This document shows positions 39,554 through 47,859 of a stretch of 64,000 nucleotides of DNA, piece by piece. The position numbers and the translations under genes were made by a program. The DNA is from Andalucia godoyi (taxonomy: Eukaryota > Discoba > Jakobea > Jakobida > Andaluciidae). Numbering within the stretch: position 1 is the stretch's first letter; each line of letters starts with the position of its first letter. The stretch is from assembly GCA_009859145.1 (NCBI GenBank), contig VRVR01000041.1:124001-188000 (forward strand), read 5' to 3'. The notes beneath the pieces are model-generated. The model saw only the letters and a list, made by a program, of their open reading frames with translations. It was not told the DNA's origin and ran no database searches.

Positions 39554-40567
39554 TCATTGTGTGCTCTGATTGGCAATCCGACGTTGTTTCCGAATCGCGA
39601 CACCAGCCACGAAGTGATAGAACATTTGCGTGACAAGCTTTGCAGTTCGATACTCTTCCACCAAAGGATTGAACTCGCTCATGTCGACGGCCACCACACG
39701 AGAATCCTCTCCAGAATTCTTGAGCATCTGACAAGCATCCCACGCAGTCAGCCCGTACGTCGCTGGCGCAGACACACCAGGACACGACGCGGAAACAATC
39801 GAGTCAATGTCGAAAGAGACAAACACACAATCAGAACGCATCGCATCGACAGCTCTAGAAAACGACGCCACCGCACTCGACTGAATGTCCCCAAACCAGT
39901 ACAGCTTTCCGCCCTTGCTGCGCACATAGTCCGTATGTTCTTGAGAGCACTGTGAACCCTGGCACGCAAACTCGGCAAACATTGTCCCGTTAAACCTCGG
40001 ATCTTCCAGCAGCTTCCGGAACGGCGATCCAGAGTGTGCAACGAGGCCATCGGCCCCATGCACAAGTGCAGGAGGCAGTGTGGCCTTTGCAGCATCCGAG
40101 AGCTGGCTGACAGGCTTCAAAGGCCGAACATCCAAATGAGCATCGATGTTCACGACCCCCAACGATTGCCTCCGTTCCGTCAGCACATTCAGTACTCCGG
40201 CTGCATTTGGATACGACTGATCGTTTCCTCCACCAACGATGAAGGGAATTCCTCCGCGCCGCACAATTTGAGTGACCATCTGCTCCAGATGCGCATGGGC
40301 TTCTTCGAGAGAGTCTCCCACCACGTCCCCGGCATCGGAAACAGTCGGTCCGTTTGGAGATCTCAAGTCCAGATTCCACTCGGGATTCACAATCGTCCCT
40401 GTGCGACCAAGCATTCTGCGAAACGCCGCAGGGCCGTTCGCAGCTCCAGGTCTGCCATTGTTCCGGATCACTCCCGCATCTCGAGCAAATCCAATCAACA
40501 CAATATCGCCTTCCATTCCTGGCGAAATCACTTCTCCCAGTCGCACATCATCGCTATACACCGACAT
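39554..40567 (-). CDS. Formimidoylglutamase-like ureohydrolase
   Basis: The ATG at 40567 is chosen; the frame opens earlier only with TTG. The 337 residues show the ureohydrolase fold motifs: PFIVGGGNDQSYPNA (about 110-124), VNIDAHLDVRP (about 140) and SFDIDSIVSASCPGVSAPA (about 250-270). The last block, with PGVSAPA, is typical of formimidoylglutamase (histidine breakdown: formimino-glutamate to glutamate and formamide) rather than arginase. Asn replaces the usual His metal ligand (GGGND against GGDHS). This is known from trypanosomal formimidoylglutamase, so the enzyme is probably active with two Mn ions. Agmatinase is the alternative. Confidence 0.8.
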   Translation of the reverse strand: MSVYSDDVRLGEVISPGMEGDIVLIGFARDAGVIRNNGRPGAANGPAAFRRMLGRTGTIVNPEWNLDLRSPNGPTVSDAGDVVGDSLEEAHAHLEQMVTQIVRRGGIPFIVGGGNDQSYPNAAGVLNVLTERRQSLGVVNIDAHLDVRPLKPVSQLSDAAKATLPPALVHGADGLVAHSGSPFRKLLEDPRFNGTMFAEFACQGSQCSQEHTDYVRSKGGKLYWFGDIQSSAVASFSRAVDAMRSDCVFVSFDIDSIVSASCPGVSAPATYGLTAWDACQMLKNSGEDSRVVAVDMSEFNPLVEEYRTAKLVTQMFYHFVAGVAIRKQRRIANQSTQ

Positions 40568-40923
40568 TTCCCACGTTCTCAACTAAAATGAATCCAGCCC
40601 AGCGTATGCACTGCTCATTGCTGCTGTTGGCTCCATGGAATACACAAAAAACAACAAAAAAACAAAGCGCAGAAGACGATGCGGCCTGTGCACTACCGGG
40701 CACTTTGCGAGAGAACAGCCTCTTTCCTTGTTCTCATGCGTCAGCTTCTACAGTTGAAGAACGGCGCAGACGACAAACCGGCGACACACGATGCACGCTG
40801 CATGACGTCCAAGACTGCGCATCTCACACAATTTCATTATCATTCGGAAGTGCATTTACATGGGGAAAGGAGGGGGGTGGGGGGGGAATTAAAATTAAAA
40901 TAAAATAAAATAAAATAAAATAA

Positions 40924-40962
<39 letters not shown>

Positions 40963-41061
40963 AAGAATTGTGCAGTTACGCTGCACGACCTCGCAAGCTT
41001 GAAAGTCATGAAGAGATTCGCATTCGTGAGGTGGTTCCACATTCTTTCTATGCTGGTGCGC
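40568..41061. other. Intergenic spacer with (TAAAA)n and (AAC)n repeats
   Basis: The spacer between two minus-strand genes holds a G-run at 40872-40888, (TAAAA)n at about 40895-40925 and (AAC)n at 40926-40962. No gene is seen. Confidence 0.7.
40889..40962. repeat. (TAAAA)n-(AAC)n microsatellites
   Basis: Pentamers TAAAA run directly into about twelve AAC triplets. Confidence 0.95.
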
Positions 41062-43347
41062 TTAAGAGGAATACATGTCGAGGCCTTGCTGAACAGCGGG
41101 ATCCCAAATCTTGATGCAGCCGTCATCGGAAGCAGAGAACACTCGCGCACCAGCATGCGCAAGTCCGTAAATGAAACTAGCATGGGCTTCATCAAAGATG
41201 CGGACTACTGGGGGAACATCGTCTCGGCCCACTTGGGCAGCGCGTTGCAAGATTGCCCATCTCCAAAACACACAAATTCTTCCGTCCACACCACATGACC
41301 AAACGTGCCGTGGACCCACGCACGCAATGGAGCGCACCGTGTTTGCATGTCCTTCCAAGACAAACACACGCGAAAGCCGCTTAATTGGTTCTTCCGAAAC
41401 GGAGCTTGGAAGGAGCGTGACCCATTGCCACACCTCGATTGGGCCCCCAGAGACTCCAGCATAGATCTCTCCTGTTGCGGCTGTGCACAGGCTCCACACT
41501 TCAGCACTTGTTTGGGCTTTGCAGACCTCTACATTCTTCAACAGATCAAACACAGAAATGTTAAAATCCGAAGACCCTGCAAACAAGTACCGCTGGTCCA
41601 GCGACAGAGTCAACGACAGCACACGAGCCGTCTGAGACGGCGAAGCACGGAACTCTCCACAGAACGAACCTTGCGCAACCACAGCAGCAGCATTGTCCGA
41701 GATAATTTGTTCGGGAGTTGCGTCATAGAAGCGAATCATACCGTCCGACGTACCAGCTGCAATAAGCCGACTTGCAGGGATGTGGCACAGTGACCACACA
41801 GGAGTTGGCAGTGGTTCTGAAGAATCCGCAGCATTGGAAACAGAAGGCGGAAGCGCCTGCTGCGGATACGCAGGAATAACCGATGTACACAGATTGGAAT
41901 CTAGATTCCAGATGCGGATCGTTCCATCATACGAGCCAGATGCAATTCTTCGGGGTGGTATGCTCACTGCTGCGTCCAGAGAAACAATCGAGCACACGGT
42001 TTTTGTGTGCCCATGGAGCGTGGTTAGATGTGCCAAGGAGGCTTGGTTGTACACGTGGATTGCTCCAGTTGAATCGCCGCAGCACACGAACGGTCCACAG
42101 ACAGTGATTGGCCACAGGAAGGGCACGTCGGCACCATCAGAAAGGAACATCCCTTCGTGGGGTCGAATCGTAAAGACATTCTCGTAAGCGTCGATTTGCG
42201 AGTCGAGCAGCGCAGGTTGCATTTGAATGGTGGTGGTGCTCGATTGCGAGAATCCAGACGAAGCAGATAGCGTATCCTCATCCATTGGGTTCACAATCCG
42301 TCCGAAAGCTTCGATTTGTGTCGCTAACCCAGTTTCAATACCCGAAGCATCAAATGCGATCTGCGAGCCTTTGCGAGAAAATTCAGCAGCACGCTCCACT
42401 GCTTCATGCAGCGTTTCCTGCTGTGACAGCACGCTTCTCCATCTGCCATCCATGACGTGGCGGACAGCCAGTAGCTCCTCGAGCGTGCATGTTTGGAACA
42501 GTCCGTAAGAAGCCGAGGTGGTGCTTCGCAGTTTTTCGTGTTGGGACTCCACTGCTGTCGAGACGGAAGCAACAGCGCCTCTTGACTTCATGAGCACCAG
42601 ATCCAAATCCGCAAGCAGATCCGCCTTTCGTTGTTCCAGCAGATGAATCATGGCGTCGATCGACCGGGAAATCGAATCCTTCATTCCATTTGCGCTTTCT
42701 TCTAACTTGGCAGACGCCTGGCCCATGTCTGTCGCAGTCTTTTGGAACCATGTGTCCTGAGCAGCGGCGTCGGAAAGAAACGTGGCCAAGTCTCTTCTCC
42801 AGACTTTCAGCGCGTCTTGAATCGAGCAATGTCGATGTCCCTTTGCGGGTCCTAGTAGCAAGCAAAACGCACAAACGGCCTTTTTATCATCCAGGTCCCA
42901 AAACACGAGCTCCTGGTTGGGATGAACCGGGCACGGGGGCTTCGTTTCGGGGATGGGCTTATTGTCCACAACCGACGCAACAAATCGGCCATATGGATCA
43001 TTCGGACTGACACTCAGCGCAGCACACGTTTCCCTGCACACAGGACATGAAACGACGTTTCCATCTGTACTATTTTCCGCCGTAATTGACGCAAGAGATG
43101 CGGCATCGACCGAGTGCAGGCAAGGCAGAATGACCGGGTTTCTCATCGGCTCCTGTGAGATCGGACACCGCATTTGCTCTGGAACAGAAGGAACATTTTG
43201 AAGAAGCGTAGTCGAAGCCTGCAGATCCCAAAACACATCTAACAGACGAGGAACAGCCTTGGACGACCCAGGAGTCATCGGCGTCGATCCACCACCTCCA
43301 TGGTGCTGCGACGTCCCAGACACTGTTCGCAAATGTGCCGCACTCAT
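41062..43347 (-). CDS. TRIM-like RING/U-box, B-box, coiled-coil, WD40 protein
   Basis: The protein has 761 residues. Residues 61-104 look like a reduced RING or U-box: C61-P-I, then PVILPCLHSV (C76, H78) and SCPVC (C101, C104). The first CxxC pair is incomplete. A B-box-like zinc site follows (C139, H142, C159, C162, H171, C174). Then comes a coiled coil with EESANGMKDSISRSIDAMIHLLEQRKADLL. Residues about 420-755 are WD40 repeats (LHGHTKTVCSIVSLD, RIASGSYDGTIRIWN, LEGHANTVRSIACVG and ARVFSASDDGCIKIWD). The architecture is that of a TRIM-type ubiquitin ligase with a WD40 substrate-binding end. E3 activity is an inference. If it is U-box-like, the missing Cys residues would be expected. Confidence 0.75.
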   Translation of the reverse strand: MSAAHLRTVSGTSQHHGGGGSTPMTPGSSKAVPRLLDVFWDLQASTTLLQNVPSVPEQMRCPISQEPMRNPVILPCLHSVDAASLASITAENSTDGNVVSCPVCRETCAALSVSPNDPYGRFVASVVDNKPIPETKPPCPVHPNQELVFWDLDDKKAVCAFCLLLGPAKGHRHCSIQDALKVWRRDLATFLSDAAAQDTWFQKTATDMGQASAKLEESANGMKDSISRSIDAMIHLLEQRKADLLADLDLVLMKSRGAVASVSTAVESQHEKLRSTTSASYGLFQTCTLEELLAVRHVMDGRWRSVLSQQETLHEAVERAAEFSRKGSQIAFDASGIETGLATQIEAFGRIVNPMDEDTLSASSGFSQSSTTTIQMQPALLDSQIDAYENVFTIRPHEGMFLSDGADVPFLWPITVCGPFVCCGDSTGAIHVYNQASLAHLTTLHGHTKTVCSIVSLDAAVSIPPRRIASGSYDGTIRIWNLDSNLCTSVIPAYPQQALPPSVSNAADSSEPLPTPVWSLCHIPASRLIAAGTSDGMIRFYDATPEQIISDNAAAVVAQGSFCGEFRASPSQTARVLSLTLSLDQRYLFAGSSDFNISVFDLLKNVEVCKAQTSAEVWSLCTAATGEIYAGVSGGPIEVWQWVTLLPSSVSEEPIKRLSRVFVLEGHANTVRSIACVGPRHVWSCGVDGRICVFWRWAILQRAAQVGRDDVPPVVRIFDEAHASFIYGLAHAGARVFSASDDGCIKIWDPAVQQGLDMYSS

Positions 43348-43857
43348 TTCTCACTTGCTCACTATTGCTCTCTCACTTTTATGTAGAAATGATAAAAATA
43401 GAAATTTGCAGAGATGGGTGTCATCTAGAAGAAGAAGAAAGAGAAAACTTATAAAAACATGCAAACAAAAACAAGCTATCAACAAATAACAACAACAAAA
43501 GTCTGCAAAAAGAAGGAGGGGAAAGTACTAGGAAAAGGGAGCGGGTGGTTGTGTCTACTACAGTCCGCAGCTTCTGCAAAAGTTTTCCAACGACCAAAGT
43601 CCGTAGTCCAAATCCCATTTCATCATTCTCTTTTGCTTTTTCCCTTACTTCATTTGCCTTTGCTTTTTGCCTTTTGCCTTTCTTTCTTCTTCTCCATTTC
43701 TTTTTTCACCCGATTTTTTTTTTTGTTGTTGTTGTTGTTGCACATTTGCACCTCTTCTCCATTATTTTATGTGCTTTCGTAGTCTTCGCATCGACTAAAG
43801 AGCCACTCGTAGTAGTTTCGTCTTTTATTCGACCTTCCTTCCCTTTTCCCCCGAGAA
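43348..43857. other. Divergent promoter region
   Basis: 510 bases between divergent starts. It is A/AG-rich near 43420-43530, CT/T-rich near 43620-43720 and has (TTG)n at 43723-43740. No gene is seen. Confidence 0.6.
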
Positions 43858-46185
43858 ATGTTTCCTAACCATTCGATCTACTCGGCGTACGTAAAGTCGT
43901 CCAGGCTTCAGGCTCCCAATTCTTCAACTCCATCATCATCATCATCATCAACAACTACATCATCATTACAACATCAGCAGCATCAGCATCATCCACACGG
44001 ACAACAGATGGTGCTTCCTCAAACCCCATCGAGCTCTTCGCCATTCTACACAGCGCAGCCATCGTCCCCGCTGAGTTCGCCCAACTCACCGGGAAAGCCA
44101 CCGTCTCCCGAGAAGCGCAAGAAGCATTCCAACGCGTCAACAAAGTCGTCCCCTCATTCTCCGTTTACTGCAACGGGATCCGTCGAGATCACGGATGTGA
44201 ACCAGATTCCAAGTCGGTTTCGCGAGTCGGTCGCGGGTCTTGAAAGGGCGTTTCAGGCGAAGCTGTCGGTTGTGCATGCAAAGACGGTGGAAAACGACGT
44301 GCATCATTTCAAGAGCCAGATGAAGCACATTGTGCAGTACTTGCTCAGAAGCATTGAGACGATGGCGAATGGATATGTGGCTGAAATCGAGTTCTGGAAG
44401 GCCAAGGCAGACGACACGGAACGAAGAGTCGAGGCAGAAAAAAAGGAAAAGGAAGATTACTGGCAGAGGTACTGCAGAGTCCATAAGGAATATATGGAGC
44501 TGGCGGAGCAAATGAGGCTGGAAGGTCGGACTCGCATGGGAAGCCGAGATTCTCTGGATTCATTTGGCGAAAATGAAGAACGCGCACAATCGGAGACGCA
44601 GCAGCAGCCGCAGCCGCAGCCGCAGCAGGGGCATCGAAGCGGATCGAACAGCGCGAGTTCATCGAGAAACACTTCGCCGTCGCGAGCGCCAGGATCTACT
44701 GGTGCCAAGACGGACGAGAATTCTGGGTCTTCGCAAATGAAGAGTACGGAATCGACAGAACAGACAGAAGTCAACATCGCCGAAAAGTCTCCATCCAAAG
44801 TCGAACCTGCCGCCCGGTCAGGAAGCCAAGATTCTCGCGACCAAACTTCAGAATCACAACCGCAAGTACAACCACAAGCAGAACCGCAAGTACAACCACA
44901 AGCAGAACAACAGTCCGAGTTAACGTCTGCTCCAGAATCGAAGGCACAACCCGAGTTGGCGGCTTCGGGTCAAACTGCAACAGCACAAGAGCAGCAAAAG
45001 GAGGAAGCCCAGCCGAAGGCCATTGAATCGGTGAAGAATGTAGAAAAGAGATCCGCTTCTCCAAAGTCGCCTCGGCATGTCTCGTTTGCAGAGCCCACGG
45101 ATGCAGACCGAAAACCGACGTCACAACCACAACAAGCACGACAGTCGCAACAGTCGCAGCAACAAGCAGAAGTTGTGGAAGAACCGTCCGCAGAGGCGGA
45201 GGAGCCTGAAAAGAAGGACCAGAATGATGCTGTTCCTCCACCACGGAGCCGACAGGGCTCGATTGCTGGATCGCGAGTAACGCAAGAGCAGCGCCAGGCC
45301 GAAAGAGAACAAAGAGCAAAAGAGGAAGCGGAACTTGCACAGTACCGTAACACGTCCGAAACGGCGCCGGCGCAGTCAGATTCAGCAGTGCTCCAGTCGA
45401 CCGCGGAGCAACCAGCATCCAGTGTTTCGTCTCCTTCTCCTTCTTCTCCTCCTTCTTCTCAAGATGCACCAGCGAAGGACTCCGGAGAACCTGCTCCGCA
45501 ACGGCAACAGCCACGTGAACCAGAGAAAGAAGCGAATGGTTCTGCAGCGTCTGCGCCTACTACTCCAAATTCCAGTAGCTCTCCGCCGCAGACACGGACT
45601 TCGTCATCTGAGTCTGGTACATCAGAAGCTGCTGCGCGTACGCGTTCGCCGTCCACCAGGTCTACGAATCCATCCGCAACCCCGGCTGCGACTGCCGCTC
45701 CTGCTGCTGCCACAGCTGCAGAACAAAAAGATGAGACTGCCCAGGCTTCATCTGCACCCGCTCCGGGGCCCTCGTCTTCGTCGGCCGCGTCTTCTCGGAG
45801 CGGATCTCCCGAAGCTTCTCCCGCAAACAGTTCCAGCACGTCACCGACAGCGGGTGCGGCGACAGAGCGCAAGCCGCTGGATGAGCGGTGGAAGAAGTTG
45901 CTGGATGCAATGCCTGCATCGTCAGACAATGCAGTATCGTCTAAAAGAAGAGCCGATACGATCAACACAACGTCTCACAAGGATGGGCCGTATGTTCCAT
46001 TGTTGGGCAGATCGCAGCAACTGGGAATCAGCACCAAGGTTGGGGATGAATCGGGATCTGGAGAAGATGCGCAGTCCAACGTGGACAAGGAGCGCTTGCG
46101 CCGTCGTGTTCGAGACATCGTGAACCAGCGGCTCAAAGAACGCGGTGTGTACAACAACAATCCAGATGCTTCGGAGCCTGCGTAA
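43858..46185 (+). CDS. Unknown protein with one helical core in a Ser/Gln/Pro-rich background
   Basis: The 775 residues are mostly low complexity: Ser runs, Gln/Pro repeats (QPQVQPQAEPQVQPQAEQQ) and Ala/Ser/Pro stretches. The only ordered part is residues about 110-225, a helical/coiled-coil segment (RFRESVAGLERAFQAKL, YLLRSIETMANGYVAEIEFW, YWQRYCRVHKEYMELAEQM). A short charged segment ends the protein (DKERLRRRVRDIVNQRLKERG). The frame is long, has a clear ATG and is intronless, so it is very probably a gene. I do not recognise the family. A cytoskeletal or RNA-granule role would be speculation. Confidence 0.75.
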   Translation: MFPNHSIYSAYVKSSRLQAPNSSTPSSSSSSTTTSSLQHQQHQHHPHGQQMVLPQTPSSSSPFYTAQPSSPLSSPNSPGKPPSPEKRKKHSNASTKSSPHSPFTATGSVEITDVNQIPSRFRESVAGLERAFQAKLSVVHAKTVENDVHHFKSQMKHIVQYLLRSIETMANGYVAEIEFWKAKADDTERRVEAEKKEKEDYWQRYCRVHKEYMELAEQMRLEGRTRMGSRDSLDSFGENEERAQSETQQQPQPQPQQGHRSGSNSASSSRNTSPSRAPGSTGAKTDENSGSSQMKSTESTEQTEVNIAEKSPSKVEPAARSGSQDSRDQTSESQPQVQPQAEPQVQPQAEQQSELTSAPESKAQPELAASGQTATAQEQQKEEAQPKAIESVKNVEKRSASPKSPRHVSFAEPTDADRKPTSQPQQARQSQQSQQQAEVVEEPSAEAEEPEKKDQNDAVPPPRSRQGSIAGSRVTQEQRQAEREQRAKEEAELAQYRNTSETAPAQSDSAVLQSTAEQPASSVSSPSPSSPPSSQDAPAKDSGEPAPQRQQPREPEKEANGSAASAPTTPNSSSSPPQTRTSSSESGTSEAAARTRSPSTRSTNPSATPAATAAPAAATAAEQKDETAQASSAPAPGPSSSSAASSRSGSPEASPANSSSTSPTAGAATERKPLDERWKKLLDAMPASSDNAVSSKRRADTINTTSHKDGPYVPLLGRSQQLGISTKVGDESGSGEDAQSNVDKERLRRRVRDIVNQRLKERGVYNNNPDASEPA

Positions 46186-46337
46186 ATAGGAATTCCAGCA
46201 CGCGACCATTTCTTCACTGCAAAATGCTTACGTACCCAAAGAAAACTTCATTCCTGATCAATGCCAGCCTTTCTTTTTTTTTTTTTTAATACTACTGTTG
46301 GTCACGGAGAGTCTATGTGCATTCTACAGAAATCTGC

Positions 46338-47055
46338 TTATGCCTTCTTGGGGGCAGCCTTCGGCTTCTGTGCGGCCTTGGAGGCAGCGGCAGCGGCGGC
46401 GGGCTTCTTCTCCTTCTTGGTATCCTTTGACTGCTTGTCCTTGAGATCCTTCAAGACCTTCTTGACGAGCTTGGCCTCCTCAACGAGGAAGGCACGGAGA
46501 ACACGCTCGCGAACCTGACCTCCGGTCAAAACACCACCATAGGGGCGTGCAACGGTCTTTGCACTCTTTCCAAGGCGGCTGTATGAAGAGGGACGGAGGC
46601 GCTTGAGCTAATTCATCAGAAACAACAAAAAGAAATTAGTAACACAGGTTCATCTTCAAAAGAAAGCGGAGAGGAGAAGGGATAAAACAAGGCACAAAAA
46701 TGTCCATGGAGAATGGAACACAAAGAAGAAGAATTGGGTGACATGGAACGTGGTCTGAAGGAAACACACACAGACGCCACGACTCTTTTGATCCACATCC
46801 AACAAAAAACGACAAAACACTCAAGAAGAGAAAATGAGGAAGGGAGAGGAAGAGGAAGGGAGAGAGAAAGAAAGAAACGACACATACACCCTGGAGTGCC
46901 TGTCCACCGAGGTTGTGCGGTGCATGAACGCCCTTGCTTGCCTTGGTGAGGTACTGGACAACAAGGCGTCCACCGGGGGTCTTGACGACCTTGGTGGCGT
47001 TCGCTGCAGTGTTGTACGAGTGGCGGCGGCGGTAGGTGACACGAGTATCCAACAT
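46338..47055 (-). CDS. RPL34: Cytosolic ribosomal protein eL34, two exons
   Basis: The coding sequence is complement(join(46338..46607,46888..47055)), giving 145 residues. Exon 1 reads [23 protein letters not shown], then [13 protein letters not shown], matching the eL34 start (V-x-x-x-TYRRR-x-SYNT-x-SN/AN). The donor GTATGT is at 46887-46882, and the acceptor TTAG at 46608 restores phase 0 (GGT|CTC). Exon 2 encodes [22 protein letters not shown], which fits the SRAYGG...VRDRI-x-RAFL block, and a Lys/Ala-rich tail longer than usual. The zinc-binding Cys pairs of animal eL34 are absent here, as far as the translation shows. Telo-box motifs lie 192-247 bp upstream of the start. Confidence 0.92.
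46608..46887 (-). other. Intron of eL34 (GTATGT...AG)
   Basis: A 280-base intron between codons 56 and 57, phase 0. The plus-strand sequence is purine-rich (AGAGAAAG). The long minus-strand frames through it are spurious. Confidence 0.88.
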
Positions 47056-47578
47056 TGTGTGATTAAAGGAAACAAGACTCTCGAAAAGCACAAGCAAGAG
47101 GGAAAAAGAAGAGAAAGCAAATCACGTGTGAATTGGAAAAATTGTTATTCGTGTTTTCCGATCCGCAAGGAAGGGGTTAAAGGAGGGGCAATGGTGCCCT
47201 AGCCGAGCCTATCGTTGTTTTTGGCATGCAGAAAGTTTGAGTCCTTAACCCTAGCTGCCGGATCATTCCCGGTTCTGGAAATCCGGTGTTCATTAGGGTA
47301 ACGAGGGCCCTGTCGGGGGACAGAGGGAAAAAAGCCTTTGGAAAAAAATAAATCCTTCTACGGCAGGCGGCAAGTGGGAGGGTTGAGAAAAAAAAAATCA
47401 AGCATCATGTGACGCAGCAGACTTTCGCTCTTCCAGATCCTGCTCATACATTTTTTTTTTCACGTTAATCATTCGTTCTTCTCGTTTCTGGTTTCCTTAG
47501 GTTTCCTTTTGATCTCAATCAATTCGGACGAATCTTCTTGTCATTATTCATCCGTAACGTTGTGCTTTTGATCTCCTT
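47056..47578. promoter_or_regulatory. Bidirectional promoter region of eL34 and the DEAD-box helicase
   Basis: This region holds two opposed telo-box motifs, AACCCTAG (47247-47254) and TTAGGGTAAC (47293-47302), plus a T-run at 47452-47460. The helicase transcript probably starts between these and 47578. Confidence 0.55.
47247..47302. promoter_or_regulatory. Opposed telo-box motifs upstream of eL34
   Basis: AACCCTA on the plus strand and its reverse complement TAGGGT(T/A) about 40 bases further on. They lie 192-247 bp from the eL34 ATG, the same zone as the pair upstream of eL42. Confidence 0.45.
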
Positions 47579-47823
47579 GTATGTTCTTTGCCCTCGCAAC
47601 ATCTCGAAGGCAGCTCGCATCTTGCACAAAACCACTTTTTGCACCCAGACTTTCGCTTTCGGCGCTTTCCTCATCGTTGCAGTTCCTCCGGCTTTCATCT
47701 TCGGAAACCTCGAACCCTTCAGGAAACACTTCTCCTTCTGCTCCTCCTGCCCCCTCCCCTTCTCCTTCGACTTTGAACAATCTTTCTGTTCCATCGACTT
47801 CATCCTTGCTTTCTGATTCCCAG
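47579..47823 (+). other. Probable 5' leader intron of the helicase gene, or N-terminal extension
   Basis: GTATGT (47579-47584), the donor used by all four introns placed in this window, overlaps the first ATG (47581). A typical acceptor TTGCTTTCTGATTCCCAG ends at 47823. If removed, translation starts at 47860. If kept, the frame from 47581 stays open and adds 93 residues beginning MFFALATSRRQLASCTKPLF, which look like a mitochondrial targeting sequence. Confidence 0.55.
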
Positions 47824-47859
47824 GCAAGCTTTGCTGATAGCAACCGACCAAGACGCAGA

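Noticed and set aside
39506-39955. 149-residue plus-strand frame
   Set aside because: It is antisense to formimidoylglutamase, whose metal-site motifs are clear on the other strand.
46636-47097. 153-residue minus-strand frame continuing past eL34 exon 1
   Set aside because: The first part is eL34 exon 1; the rest translates the intron into a Phe/Leu/Ser-rich stretch.
47160-47340. Possible tRNA or small RNA gene in the eL34/helicase spacer
   Set aside because: I found no internal A and B box pair and no cloverleaf. The telo-box motifs explain the striking words.
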